The notes below the pieces were generated by a model. That model saw nothing but the letters and a program-made list of their open reading frames with translations, was not told the DNA's origin and searched no databases. The translations under genes were made by a program, and so were the position numbers. Of a DNA stretch of 64,000 bases, positions 32,502-45,461 are shown piece after piece. Every line of letters starts with the position of its first letter. Within the stretch, counting starts at the first letter, position 1. Source of the stretch: Diospyros lotus (taxonomy: Eukaryota; Streptophyta; Magnoliopsida; Ericales; Ebenaceae); the NCBI RefSeq assembly GCF_014633365.1, contig NC_068352.1, positions 24,895,310 to 24,959,309 of the forward strand, read 5' to 3'.

Positions 32502-34631
32502 ATGGTGAAGGGGGAAGCAAGTGTTATTCACGAGGTTTCGACTGCAGATGCCAATGAAGAACCAACAAACAAGAAAATTGAATTGGAAAGCAAGACTGAT
32601 GATCTTGATGAAGCGGTGGATATGATCTCTAGCTTGCCTGACCACATCATACACCACATCATGTCTTTTCTCCCAACAAAAGATGCAACGAGAAGTAGCG
32701 TATTGTCGAAGAGTTGGAGGTATCTATGGGGTTCCTTCCCAATTCTTGACTTTGACCAAAGTCTGTTTGGACGATCGTGCTTAAAATCTGAAGACTTTTT
32801 GACCTATCTAGAGAATTCTATTCGACGCCGGGAAGGGTTTATGGAGATTGAAAAATTTAGGCTTCGAGTACACGATTTTCATTCGGACGATTCGAGGGTC
32901 GATTCGGCAATCCGTTGGGCTTTAGAGCATGGTGTCCAAGAGCTAGATCTCTACTTGCTTGAAATAAATTATTTGCCCTGCAGTTTGCCTAAGGATCTTT
33001 GTCCCACAAAATCAGTCGTCTCCTTGAAATTAAGGAGCTTCCATGTTGATTTCCAAGATCTTTTATTAGGTTTCCCATCATTACAGGAACTTGTTCTCAG
33101 ACAGTGCGAAGGATCGAATAAAATTCAACGTTTAGGAGTTAATCTCAAGACGTTAGTGTTGGATCAATGCATTGGATTTGATAATATTAAGATGGAGCAA
33201 TGCAATCTTCAATCATTCATCTATTCTTCTAACCCCTTCAATCAAAGCACCATCACTCTCACTGCTTGTATATTTTTAAAAGTTTTGTCTTTGAAGGGTG
33301 CTAGAATTGTAGATAAATGGATAGAACATCATATTTCTGAGCTTGCACACCTTGAGGATCTTACATTGGATGGTTGCTTGGGATTGAAAACAGTAACTCT
33401 TTCTCATGGAAAACTTGAAAGATTATCTTTGCTTGAATGCATTCAAGTGGTAGAGATTGAAATTGACTGCCCACAACTCTATTCGTTCATTTATAGTGGC
33501 CAAATAGTAAACTTCCATTACTTGAATTCTTCAAGTTACCTCAATGCCACACTTATTTTATCTGAAGTTCAAACGATGGGTAGGTTTGTGAAATTGAGGA
33601 AACTTCTCAGAGTATTTGATCACTGCAAACTGCTAAATATAGTTTGTAATTCTTATAAGGTACCTTTTTTTCTTAGGCACAGTAAAATTTTCCTTTTCTC
33701 AGTTTTGCAATTTCTGTTTAGACATTCTACAATATACTTAATGTGGCTGTATTGTTGTTTTCAAGGACTTGATTATTCCAGAAACCCATAAAGCTCGCTT
33801 TATTCCTCCAATACATGATGTTAAGCATTTGGAGGTGAAATGCCATTCAATTATAGACGATTGCACGCAATTGGTGGATAACTTGCTTTGGTTTGCACCT
33901 CATCTTCAGACATTATCCATTGTTTCAAGAATTAAAGGAGGCACAGAAGTAGACCATAATGTTGGTGCTTCAAATTACGCGATAGAACTAGAAGAAGACC
34001 AACATGCAGTGAAGCCATTGTACTCCTACAAGAAGGTATTTCTTCAAGTTTTGTTATAATTCTTTGAAGTTTCTACCAGAGTTTTGCCATTATGGACAGA
34101 GAAATGATATCAACTTTAAACTTCAATTTTTTTTTTTTTTTGAATTGAAGTGTGTAACTTTTTTGGCACAAAATTTCCACATTTTAAAATCATAGTTGAC
34201 ATTTTCTTAATGTATACCTTTCACTATAATTATACAAAGTAAAACAAAATTTGTGAAGTTTTATATTAATAAAACAAGAGTGTGCAATAGATATCGGTGA
34301 TGTTATGTTTCTCCGATGTTAGACGATGTATATTGCTCTAACTATTGACATTTTTGTATGGCTCAAGCTTGATTTTCAATTCCAATATATGAGGAGGATA
34401 ACGAATGATGAGGTTTCATTCTGCTGTCTGGAGCATCCTAAGAAGTGCTGGCAACATCACTTGAAAAAGGTTATGATCAATGGCCTTGATGGTTTTGCTG
34501 ACGATGACGAGAAAAGCTTGTTGAAGTATTTCAGTAAGAATGGAAAAATATTGGAATTAATTCAAAAAGACTCAAAAATCTTCAGGGTAGTTCAAGGAAA
34601 TTATTTTGAGCAATCAACGATCCTTTCTTGA
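32502..34631 (+). CDS. F-box/LRR protein with FBD-like C-terminus (copy 2)
   Basis: Exons 32502-33659, 33766-34035 and 34368-34631, phase-0 GT-AG introns, 563 aa. Same layout as the gene at 26056. The F-box is at residues 40-80 (SSLPDHIIHHIMSFLPTKDA, VLSKSWRYLW). The leucine-rich section contains LLGFPSLQELVLRQCEG and HISELAHLEDLTLDGCLGL. The FBD-like end has VKHLEVKCHSIIDDCTQLVD, CWQHHLKKVMINGLDG and the shared C-terminal FEQSTILS. CACCATGG is a good start context. Compared with copy 1 it has a short deletion in the region after SFPILDFDQS and a shorter second intron (332 against 499 bp). A tandem paralogue about 6.4 kb downstream, both intact, so likely an SCF substrate adaptor with diverging target range. 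Confidence 0.88.
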
Positions 34632-35319
34632 TCCGGAAAATGGTGGGTATATAAACGTTTGGATAATTGATGGCTCCGTATGCATGATGTTATTATAGTT
34701 ACTGAAAAATTTGGTACTTATTGTTCTTGCGTAAAAGAACTCTATGCGTAGCATCAGACCATTTGTTCTTGGATAAAAGAACTTTATGCATGGATATTGC
34801 AAAATGATTGTTTTAACAATTTTTTGACAAATATCCTGCACGTGGCTTTTGCTTATGACTGTTCAAATGTAAAACACCACTATATGACAGCTTGTTAAAC
34901 CTGTCTCTACCTGACATAGTAGTATTCTTTTCTGTGCTGTCCTTATGAATTCTGGATTCTGCTAGGTGTCATTTACCTTTGATTGTATCTATTCTTATGT
35001 ATAATTTATTAACTATTAAAGCAATGTTGTTGGATAAGTTATTGTTGATACTCGATTAGTCAAATAATATTAGCTTTATGCATTGCATATAACAAGAAGA
35101 AGAATCTCTCAAGTCTAAAATTTCACTAGATGGGGTTGGCTATATGGTATCTTTTACCTCTTATGTTGCTGTTACTTTGAGACCCAGCTGTCTGCTTTCT
35201 GGTCGTCTAGTGGAATAGTATTGTACAAAATTGTTTTACAAAATGTCACTTTGGATTGTACCAAAGAAACTTCCTGCTACAGTTTGTTTGGCTGGTCAGA
35301 GTTTCATGCTATGATACAT

Positions 35320-36130
35320 ATCGTTGAATATGTAATGCATATGATGAGCGAGCAATCCTTTTGAGTTTCATGCTTTGATTATGTTTGAGATCAGTTGTAG
35401 TCATAGACGTTGAATTTGGGGTATAGAGAGATGATGTTTGGAATTGGAGCTAATGTTGTTTGATGGTCCTTGCTTCATGGAAAGTTTGGTACTTGGAAGT
35501 CCTTGCTAGTTGTGGGTTTCACAAAGGACTTGAAGTGAAGGGGGCTTGCATTTAGGAGTCCTATAGCCTTCATGCTCAATTTTGCCTTGTTGAATAAATT
35601 GCCTGATTAAGAGATTCTCTCACAAATATTAAAGTTAAGGTCAAATGTATCTTCAAGTTTGACATAAAATTGAACAAATGTTTGATTCCCTTCCATCCTT
35701 AGAAGTTTCAAAAGTTGTAGTCAACCATTTTAATTGGACAATTATCAGAGTTTGTACATGAATTTAAAAGCATGCCCAATGCATTCTTGGCAAATTTACA
35801 AGGTGGAATTGATGGGATTGTTCATTGTTCACGCAGGACTGTGCTAACACATGAATGATGGCTTTATCTACTCTTCCCACTTGATTCTTTGTGCACTAGA
35901 GAAATTAGAATGTCAATGGTACATGAAAACCTGGGATCTCAAGCAATTAAACTACATTTAGCACTCTGCTCAAACAAATGGTTGTCAAGAATGTGTAGAT
36001 GCCATGCCATGGCCTGATTTTCTTGTGAACAATCGTAATTCATGCACTGTTGATATCCAAACATCATGAACTACTACTACCTAATGACAAATCTCCACTT
36101 GGTTATGAAGCGATTGAACCTAATGATATT
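35320..36130 (+). repeat. duplicate of the first part of the intron at 37185-38090
   Basis: Matches the beginning of the large intron of the plastid-protein gene in order: GAATATGTAATG, GATGAG(C/T)GAGCAATC, ATAGAGAGATGAT, GAGATTCTCTCACAAATATT against GAGATCCTCTTACAAATATT, CCATCCTT, and GGTTATGAAGCGATTGAACC against GATTATGAAGAGATTGAACC. Identity is roughly 75-85 percent by eye. No copy of exon 1 precedes it. 36130-36780 is AT-rich flank and promoter. Confidence 0.7.
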
Positions 36131-36780
36131 GAATTTTTTATCAAAACTTTGTGAATATAAAGTAACGTAAGGAATATTTGTTAGAGATAGATATATAGTC
36201 ATCTTAAATTTAAAATAAATATTTATAATTACTGAACAGAAAAATAATATCAGATAAGGGTGACTATGAGAGCTATACATGCGTGTGCTCGAATATTGAA
36301 TTCATCTTATTTTTATTCAACAAAAATGGTATATTCAATGTAAATTTTATTTATAAAGCAGCACAATAATATTTTATGTGTTGTTTCTTTTATTGTTTCA
36401 TAAAAAAATCTCTTAACATTTATATTATTAAAAAAGATTAAATATAATTAAATTGATAATCCTACTTTAAATTAACAAAATTCAGCAATACTCAAGCGCG
36501 GTCTTCAAGTCTAACGATGTCCCTATTAAACTTTTTTTTAACAATGTTGTAAGACCTTTATCCTTCGAGCTTAGAGCACTTTTATCGGCTTGACTCCAAT
36601 TTCGTGTAATAGGGTCGAGTGACATATCGGGTGGGCCATTTTCCATAAACGGGTCTCAAATTGGATTTGGATTAGAAACCCTGCAAAAACCCCCTATTTC
36701 CCACAACTTGCATCATTCTACTGCACCAGTGGATTTCTCCTAGTAATTCAATGGACTAAAAACCTCCCTAAAATCCAGCC

Positions 36781-39700
36781 ATGTCGCAGGCAGTTTCGAC
36801 TTTCTTCTCTCCAAATCCACCTTCCAAACCTACTTGCTTCGCCTCTTCCCACACTTGCCTGTGCTCTCCATCTCGAGTCCAAATCATCCCATTCAACTCC
36901 TCTCCTATCAGAGCGCAACCCTTCAGACGCGGAATCTCCCATAAATTGTTGCATTTCTCGGCGAATTACCCAGGCTTTTTGTTGGGAAGGAGGCTAGGGT
37001 TTGTGGTGAGCGCAGAAAATGGGGAAGGAGAGAGCGAGAGCGAGAGCGAGAGTGGTGTGGATAAGGCTGAAGAAGAAGCCCGAGGGCAGAGCACCATGCC
37101 GGAGCGGTTCAGGCACTTGACCAAGGAAGCTCCCGACCGTCCTGTCAGGTGGCCTTGGTTCATAGGTACGCCTATCTCCATGAATATGTAATGTGTATGA
37201 TGAGTGAGCAATCTTTTTGAGGTTCATGCTCGGTCATGAATGCAGTCAGTTCTTCTGCTCCCTTTTTCTGCATAGATGTTGAAGTTGAGATATAGAGAGA
37301 TGATATGTTGGAGCTAATGTAATTGGTTGCACCCAGAGGAAAATTGCAGGATAGAGGCATGGCATGAAGCAAAGGACTCGAAGTGAAAAGAGTTGCTTTA
37401 AGTTCATGATAGAAGTTTCTTTAAAATAGGCCATGCCCTTTTGATTTACTTAGTAGTCTTTGTCATCGAGCTCAATGTTATTCTTTTGAATGCTAACTTA
37501 GGCAATACTATTGCCTTTTTGTTTATTCATTTTTACTTTTCTGTTTTTAGGGCGGTGTAAATTTGCTTATAGGTTTTAAATATTGCCATCTTTGTTTTGC
37601 TCAACCTTTTCTTGAGCCATGACTTCGTCTTGGAACATTTTGTGGAAGGATTTAAAATTATGCTAATAATCCGTGATTAAGAGATCCTCTTACAAATATT
37701 AAAGCTAAAGTTAACAGTCTCTGTAAGATTAACACCAAGTTTATCAAATGTTTCATTCTCCTCCATCCTTGAAAGTCTCAGTTTTGAACAATTGTGTATG
37801 TACTTGTAATCAAATAATATCACCATTTAAAACCCATTTTAAGTGCTATTCAACCACAATGGATAGGATTTACACCTGAAGATGAGAATTTGCATGAAAA
37901 CCTGGGCCTCAAGCATAAAACCACAAGACTAATTGACAATTCAAGCACTCTACTTGAGCCAACTGTTCTGAAGCTTATGAACAATTGCACTCTATGGGGC
38001 CTTTGCTCGCATTAAAAATTCAACATTTCTAGTACTTTATACACTTGATTATGAAGAGATTGAACCCCAAAGACTATTGAAACCTCTCCAAAAGCTCCTA
38101 GATATGAAGTTATGTGAGAAATGCCTTTTGGCATTGGCAATATGTAGCCGCTTTAAATCCAAATCGGCTATTATAGTTGCTCAACACAAGGGCTATGTTA
38201 GATGGAGTGGGTATGGTTGTTATGGAGTGCATGTGTTTAAGTATTGGATTCATCTAAGTAATCATGTCCAAGGACATTATGTTATAACTAATCAAACTTC
38301 TGAGTACTTTTTTTAAAAATTTATTTAATGCAAAATTTAATGTGAAAAATATGAGCATAGGTGAGATAAGAATGTTAAAGTGGATGTATAGTCATTCCAT
38401 AGTTACCAGGTAACACCCCCCCACCCCCCCATGGAACCACATTCTGGTTTCCACAGACTGGAACGTGGTGCTTTGCTGTCTTGGAACACCAATGGAATGC
38501 ATTCCAAGTCGCCTAGATTGGAGACCCAAATTAAAGAGAATGCAAGGGAGATGATGCAGTGATGGGTCTCAGTGGTGTTATCCAAACTGAACAATAAATA
38601 TCGAGAGAGAGAGAGAGAGAGACAATGGGGGAAAAGAGAGAAGAAAAAGGGAGTGGGGAAGGGAGAATAATGGCTTGAAAGAGAAAAGGAATGTGGGCGG
38701 AAAAAGTAAAAAGGGATGAGGGAAAATGTAAGGCGGCTACTGCAAGAGGGAGGGTTTTTACCCTCACCACTAGGGTTTCGGTCAGTATGGGCTAGCCTCT
38801 TTGGATGGCTTTTTCTTTTCTAAGGGCTAAAAAACTTGGTGGGCTTAGTTACAGTGGATGAAATGTAAAAATTATTTAATGGAACAATATCAAATATATA
38901 ACTTATTATAATAGGTTATTATAATGGAAACAAATAAAATTTATTTTATGAAAAAAAGGGGATAAGCCTAAAATTAAGGATGAAATAAAGAAAGGCAAAT
39001 AGAAATAAAATAAGACAGACAACACAAACACCCCCCCGCCCCCCCCAACACACACAAACAAACAAAAAACAACAAGAGAGGGCCCAAAATGTTCCAAAAA
39101 ATAGTTTTTGAATATAGATGTTCCACTTCGGCAAACCAAAGATGAAATAAGAAATGAGATCATATGCCTATTGAAAATGAGATGTGGTAGTCATGGTTAT
39201 GGCGGTTTGAACATGTGAAAAGAAGATCGATATACATATCTATGAGGCGAGTGAATGACGAGGAGTTAGTCTGTAGCAAAATAGGGACATGAAGACCATA
39301 TAAACTTGGTGAGAACTGAGAACCCCTTAAACATGACATGGGATATGATGGTGATGGAGGATGTCGGCAGCAACTTGTAAGACATACAATAGGGGTCCTA
39401 AACTGGTTCTAAGGCCCAAGCATTGATTTTGGGATTTTTTGGATGAAGAAGGGCCATCCAGGAAACTTTTTTTAGGCCTTTCTGTTTTGATGTTTTATGC
39501 ATTAGGGTATTTTCTACATGTCTCCTGGGGTCTTTTTGTTAAGTCTACTTATGTGTTCAGGTTTTGTTTTTGGTCTTTTCCTAGTCTTATTATTAGTAGT
39601 TTCAGTTTTGTTTAGTATTCCTAAATAGGAAAAGGACTTTCCTAATTCTAATAGGAATAACCCTACTAGAGCTCTATGCATGCCATTGTAATCTCTCTCT

Positions 39701-41883
39701 TTTTGTAGTGAGTTGAACAATTAACTACAGGTTTATCCAAGCATGCTATTCTTTTTTTGAATTTTGTGATGCAATTCTTACCCTATGTGTGATTCCATGT
39801 AGCATAGGTTGAGGAGTTAATTGTTATTTAGAACACAAAGCACTAGCACTTCGTGGGTGCTGGGGTCCCATTTGGGACTCGTGAAGCCTATTGGGAAACA
39901 AGTTCTTCTCCATATATCCTCTTGGGGAGAGTTCTTATGAATCTGCCAGATTTTTGTTAGTGAACTTGAAACTTTTTACTAATGCAAAGTTAGTAAATAA
40001 ACATATACTTGTAAGATGCACCTTTATTAGTATCCATAAGCATTTGAATTCAAATAGAATTACAACTCATTGTCCTATGCACTCAAAAGTCTGGAACTGG
40101 AAAACTGAAAAATAAAAGCTAACAGCTAACTAAAAATCTCACAATCTGTATCCCTACACTTGCCACAATGATTTATATCAAGTATGATTGGGTTCAAACT
40201 TGGTTAATAAGTAATCACATATGAAACTAATAATAGAAGCAAGTAAATATGTTGAATGATTTTTTATGTCGGAAATCCTAATGATAGGGAAAACCTCAAC
40301 TGAATAATGCTTTTTGCTCCAAATTGTTTACAAATAGAGTTGCAACCATCATTGAAATTAACTAGGTTCCTCTTTGGCTACTCACGTATGCTTGAGTTTA
40401 TAAGGAATTGTTCTTCATTCTTGTTTTTTCCATGCACTGGCTTTACAAATTTCATGGAAAATCACAAAGCATTGTTATCACAGTCTTAATTCAGATTGTA
40501 GGATTGTATGATCCTCCTTTTTATTTTTCATGGAACAAGATCTTGTTTTGGTAGGATCAGTATAGAATCATATGATTGGGATCTGAATCTCTGTCCTCCA
40601 AGATCCTCCTCCTTGTTTGTTATTACTGTTGTTTTCTTTGTCTTTGTCTTCATGGAATCATGGATTAAAATATAAACCTTGTTTATTTTGCCTGATATTT
40701 ATTCTTTTTGTGAGAAGAAGCATGATAGAGGCACCGTGGAGCTAGTGCTTAAGAGATGATAAAAATGAAAAAAAATTGTAGCAAAAGAGAGAAGACTAAA
40801 GAAAACTTGGTAGGAAACCGGTAGACATGACAAAGAATATAGTGGTCTTATAAAGGATTTGGTCATGGATGGAGATGATTGGAGAACTAGAATTCATGTA
40901 GCCAAGCTCACTTAAGTGGGACTGAGGCTTGGAATTATTGTTGTTGATATTCTTTTTTATTTTTTTGATGCACCATTTGAAGTATATACCATAATATATA
41001 TTGTTCCTCTCCAGTTCTTCACTTTTTGTTATTAAGGGGAACTTACCTTACTGCACTTATTTGATTTATCCTGCTTTTGTTTTTTTTGGCTAAGAATTTA
41101 TCCTGCATTTTTTTGATGGGGGCTTGTCATTCTAGCAGACTCAGTAGGAATTCAACTTACACTTCTATGCATCAACATATTGCAGCTTTAGCTTTCCTTC
41201 TCTATGCCTGGAGAACAGTTTTGTGGGAGTTATCTAACTGGAAGAAGGTTGTAGCAAACCTTACTCAATTCATGGGATATCTTTTAAAGCTTGCACTGGC
41301 GCTTATTTTCAATTTCATTGGTGATCCGATCACTTCTCTGATCAGAGCAATAGAAACTACACTCTATACCATCCGTGCTTTCTACTCAGCAGTGGTGGCA
41401 TATACTCCTGTTCCAGAGCTTACCTTCATCATCATTCTTGTGTCTGCTGTACTTTCCATTGCTGAAGCTGCTGTTCCCGACTCAGTTGACAGCCAACCAT
41501 ATCTTCTCACAGTATCTGGTGTAATAGGCTTTGCAGCCGTGAGAGGCTTCGTCTCAGAGCTGTCCTTCTGGATGCTTCTATTTGGAATGTTTGGTTTTTC
41601 TCGGTTCATTAAGAAGAGGGGTTATGTTTCTTCTGTGTTACCCGTTGCAGCTGTGCTAGCTGCCGTGGGGGAGCCTTGGGTTCGCTTTGTTGCTATAACC
41701 TCTTATCTTGCTTTGGCCATTACACATCATTCAAGGAAGCCATCGGAAGATAAAGATGAAGCTGAGGCTACTGTAATCCGTAGAAAGGTTCCGGTTCCAT
41801 TGCTCTGCGCCGCCTTAGCCATCGGTGTTCGCCTTGCTGCTAAGTGGGCAGGCTACCGGCACTTGACATGGATGATAGCTTGA
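36781..41883 (+). CDS. plastid-targeted polytopic membrane protein, unnamed
   Basis: Two exons, 36781-37165 and 41186-41883, joined by a GT-AG intron of 4.0 kb in phase 1 (split Ala codon 129), give 360 aa. Residues 1-75 look like a chloroplast transit peptide: many Ser/Pro/Arg, few acids, ending near LGFVVSAEN. A Glu/Ser repeat (ESESESES) follows, then MPERFRHLTKEAPDRPVRWPWF. The second exon codes a conserved hydrophobic protein with about six membrane segments (MGYLLKLALALIFNFIGDPI, LTFIIILVSAVLSIAEAAV, FWMLLFGMFGFSRF, VLPVAAVLAAVGEPWVRF and two more) and a basic C-terminal loop. I recognise the style of a conserved plant/algal plastid envelope or thylakoid protein but not a named gene. A polyadenylation signal AATAAA lies at 42000. 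The frame is intact. Confidence 0.82.
39170..39360 (+). mobile_element. RTE LINE 3' fragment
   Basis: Translates in part as RFEHVKRRS and MRRVNDEELV, followed by a degraded RPK-W motif. This parallels FGHVRRRL, VRRVDEMEQL and GRPKKT at the end of the RTE at 9903-10130. No target duplication was found. Lies in the plastid-gene intron, same strand as the gene. Confidence 0.65.
40720..40950 (+). mobile_element. RTE LINE 3' end fragment with TTG tail
   Basis: Reads as a decayed copy of the last RTE codons (TW-ETG--MTKN, MEMIGELEFM) and ends GGAATTATTGTTGTTGAT, the TTG-type tail of RTE elements. 5'-truncated copies like this are the usual product of LINE insertion. Confidence 0.65.
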
Positions 41884-42005
41884 GCAGCAAGATGAATGTT
41901 CCTCTGCTATTTCATGGCAATGAAGCTCTGCCAGGCTGGTGGGATTTCCAAGGTAGCAACCACAAATCTTCTGTAATATTACATACCCCATGAAGCAGCA
42001 ATAAA

Positions 42006-43840
42006 AGTTTTGTGCTTTCAGTGTCTTGACTTGTTTTTATCAGACCCTCTATGGAAGAGTAGCTAGGATGGTTTGATCTATTTTGATGTGAGGCATAATC
42101 CAGAGCAGGTGTATCTTTCTATCATTCTTTTACTATTATTGTGGGTTCTATTTGGAGACTCCAAAATTGAGGTAAACTTAGGTAACATTATTGTGCTAGT
42201 ATAGTGGTATTGAAAATCAATTATGTGTTGTTATCTATATAAATTTAAAAAACACCATAATGGGTATGTAGATTTGTATATATGTCAATAGACCCAATAC
42301 ATAATTGACTTGTGATATTATTTAAACATAATGACGTAATATTATATATATTATATTTATATTAAATATTTTTATCTGAATAACAGATAATATTGAAGAT
42401 TTGAACTAAGTTTTTTTGTGATGATTAAATAGATCTAAAAGTTATTTCAACTTGTTTTTTTGTTTTGGATTAACAAGTTAACTTCAATTAGTATGACGTT
42501 ATTTGTTCATAATTATGAATTAATCTTGTGAGGTTTATATAACATAAGTCATTGGAAATAAAAGAAATTTAGATAAAGAAAGTGTGAATGTTCCAACTTT
42601 ACTATTTTGATAAAGATTTAAGAGCATAAACACATAATATTATTAGATTTTTAGTACTTGGTTTTTTTATATAAAATATTTTATGGAAAAATAAAATGAA
42701 TAATATTTTTGTATAAATCTGTATATACAAATGAAAACTTGGTATTGTGTTTGAGGATATATTTTATTTTATTTTCCTAAATTACAATACAATACAAGGC
42801 AAACATTTAAAATAAGAAACATATTTTCTTATGTAAAATTCAATTGTTTATATTATGACAAACAAAAAAAAAATACTTTATATTTAAAATAAACGAGTTT
42901 TGATATTTTAAATACTTTATATTTAAGATACTATGAACGACTAACCTAGGGTTTTTCTGAAGCCCTCTCTATATATACCAGGAGCGGCGCCTTATTTTTT
43001 GGCAAACTGCAGTGCAGCAGCGGCGCCTCGTTGTAGGGTTCGCTTCACAATCTTACGGTCGAATGAATCCCCAGTTTTTTTATTTTTTTATCATTCGCTT
43101 TGCAATCTTACAGCCGAATCCCTAGTCTTTTTCTTCTGTTTTCTTTTTGGTTCATATGGATAGATCATGTGTAGTGTTTGTGGTTGGCGATGATTACATT
43201 TTATCCGCGCTTCTGAGAGCAATCAATGAAGCACAAAGCTGGTAAAAAAAGGTTGAATTTCTTGATATGAGCCATTGTTTTTCTGGATCGTTCTACGATT
43301 TTTAATTCGTTTTAGTCCCAGTGGGGATTCTTTTACGGCTTTTAAATGCCAATTCTGCTTCAGGAAATTCTCGACTTGAGAGTTACATACTCTGACCCGC
43401 AAGCTTTTATTTCATTTTGTTGTCAGTTTTCACTATGTTTGTGTTCTTGCTTTGCTATTCATCTTTATGTGTCTATAGACTCTATCTGGTTGAAGGATTT
43501 CTTTTGCGGAACCAGAGAGTACAATTACAAGATTTTAACTGCCTTGTTTTTGCAGTAGCAGTAGTCCATGTTGTTGAGATTATTAAAAGCGAAGATATTT
43601 ACAGGTTGAACCCCTTTTGTTAAGCTACATGTAACACTTGATTAAAACGAGGTTAATTCCCTTTCCAGATCGAAGTGTTTCATCATAGTTATTGATCTTG
43701 CCATCGCTGTTAGACAGAATTCTACACAAATCTTATGGTTTTGACGACAAAAGAAGATGCCATATGGATTTAGTTGTTCTTGATTAACTGAGAAGTGTTC
43801 TTGTATTATTTTTGAGTATTTACGTAACATTATATTCTTT
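42006..43840. other. intergenic, AT-rich, no gene found
   Basis: 42006-42950 is AT-rich. 42960-43250 is GC-richer with a small direct repeat (TCGCTT(C/T)(A/G)CAATCTTAC at about 43040 and 43096). Short open frames here carry no conserved motif and overlap on several frames. Confidence 0.5.
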
Positions 43841-43849
43841 CACTAACAG

Positions 43850-44190
43850 TGCATGGTTACAAGTGTTTTGACTGGCAATGATGATACAATCCATCTTGTT
43901 TGAGATGTAGTGGAGCCAAGTCCCTGTCTTTCCAGGGAGAACCTACTTGGTTAAGCTGCATTTCACATGACATAACTGGATTTTAATGAGCCAGAGGTTA
44001 TTTTTCATTCTTTATTATTTTAGAAAAGGTTACTGTATTACTGTCTTTATCTTTATTATCAGATATGTGCTTTTAGGTTGTTATGATTGAGAGAGATTAT
44101 ATGACCCAAATGTTTTGAGTTGCACTAGAGCCAGCCAAGTCCGCATCATAACAGGGAGAACCTACCGGGATAAGCTAAATTGCACATGAT
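43850..44190 (+). repeat. two related ~100-nt units, possible H/ACA snoRNA pair
   Basis: Unit 1 (about 43870-43970) and unit 2 (about 44085-44189) share TGTTTTGAG, GAGCC, CCAAGTCC, CAGGGAGAACCTAC, TAAGCT and the end CACATGA. In unit 1 the last 66 nt fold as an H/ACA 3' hairpin: outer stem 43905-43910 with 43956-43961, pocket arms TGGAG and TTAAG, inner stem CCAAGT/ACTTGG, and ACA three bases before the end (43965-43967). Unit 2 pairs poorly. A clear H box was not found, so this is a candidate only. Confidence 0.3.
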
Positions 44191-45461
44191 ATCACCTGAT
44201 TCTGCTGACCGAAAAGACCACCCATTTTAGAACATATAGTATCTGTGTGATACGTATTTTGTCTGAAATTCGAAGATGAAATTGTGAGTCAGTTTTATTA
44301 TCGCCTGCTTGTTTGAAGATATCACAAGTTAGTGGGATTCAGCACCCACACTAACTCATTTGGGTTCAGGTTGAACTAGAGGGGGAAGGAGGAAAGAAGT
44401 AGGGTATACCACCGTTGGCCATTGCCATCATTGAGAATGGTTCAGCCATGGCTGAATTGAACACACGGGGAAAAGGGAAGGAAAAGAGAGAGAGGAGATA
44501 CGGAGTCTATTTTGGTTATTTTAGAAAATATTTGAGGTTTATAAGTAACAATAGGGGGACTCAGATTGTATGGTTAATGGAAGTTAATATTATTTTTAGA
44601 ACCTTGATAATACCTTCATTTATATTTAAGCTAAATTTTGAATGTGTCAAGTGTATTTTGTCTAAAGAGCAATATTCTGTTGTCCACATCAGACAACAAA
44701 AAATTATGTTGCTTGCTGTGGTGGCAACAGAACGTTGGATAGGGAGTGGGTGGGTCCCCATGTGAGGGAGTGGGACCTACCTACACACCCAATATTGGAA
44801 AATGCTAGAGTCTGATGGGTTTATCGAAAGGAGGCAAAAAGATTATTTTACCCTCACGCCTTGCTCTCCCCTTCTCCCTCGATGCAACGACTGTTGAGGA
44901 GGCGGCGAGGCAAGGCCGGGCGACTGTAGCGAGGCACAGCAGTGGCCATGGCAGGCAGGGGAGACGCGCAGAGCGAGGGGGGGACAGTGGCCTGCTTTGC
45001 AAATTTATAAAGTGGACAGGAGCAAAATGTCTTTTTGCCCCCTCTTTGTGAGCCACCAACAATCCCCTTATTTGAACCATTGTCTCTCTCCTCAACTCCA
45101 CTTTATTACTCTCACATTTCTTTTGTCTGTCCAATCTTGGTCGACGTCCTTTGTTGCCTTGGTTCATTGCCTCAATTGTTGGGTCGGGTTTCCTTTTTAG
45201 TTGGAGGACGAATCAATAATGGTTGAGTATTCGTAAAAAGATGACTCAATAATGGTTGGGTATTTTTAAAATTTGATTCAGTCTCTTTTACTAATATTTT
45301 TATCTCATGGGACTGAAATACTCTTTAATGAGATCAAGATTTTGTGCCTCTTAGACTATAAAAGTCATGCATGATAGGTTAGAAAAAATAAAAGAAAAAA
45401 TGAAAGGAAAAATAACAAAGTTCTTTGTTCGATTTTAGATTTTCGTTTTTACTTGTGTAAG

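Larger units (their letters stand above)
37166..41185 (+). other. 4-kb intron of the plastid membrane protein gene
   Basis: Donor GTACGC at 37166 and acceptor TTGCAG at 41180-41185. It contains a duplicated segment (37185-38090), a low-complexity stretch with C runs (38410-38430 and 39035-39050), a GA microsatellite at 38602-38624 and two RTE 3' fragments (39170-39360 and 40720-40950). The possible LTR-like stretch 39420-39720 has no confirmed ends. I see no independent gene. Confidence 0.75.

Noticed and set aside
43185..43245. Possible C/D snoRNA (GATGATTA ... CTGA)
   Set aside because: Box C is imperfect, spacing to CTGA is too short and no terminal stem closes.
44805..45167. Open frames in the GC-rich patch near 44850-45000
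   Set aside because: Overlapping frames on both strands without family motifs; composition alone keeps them open.
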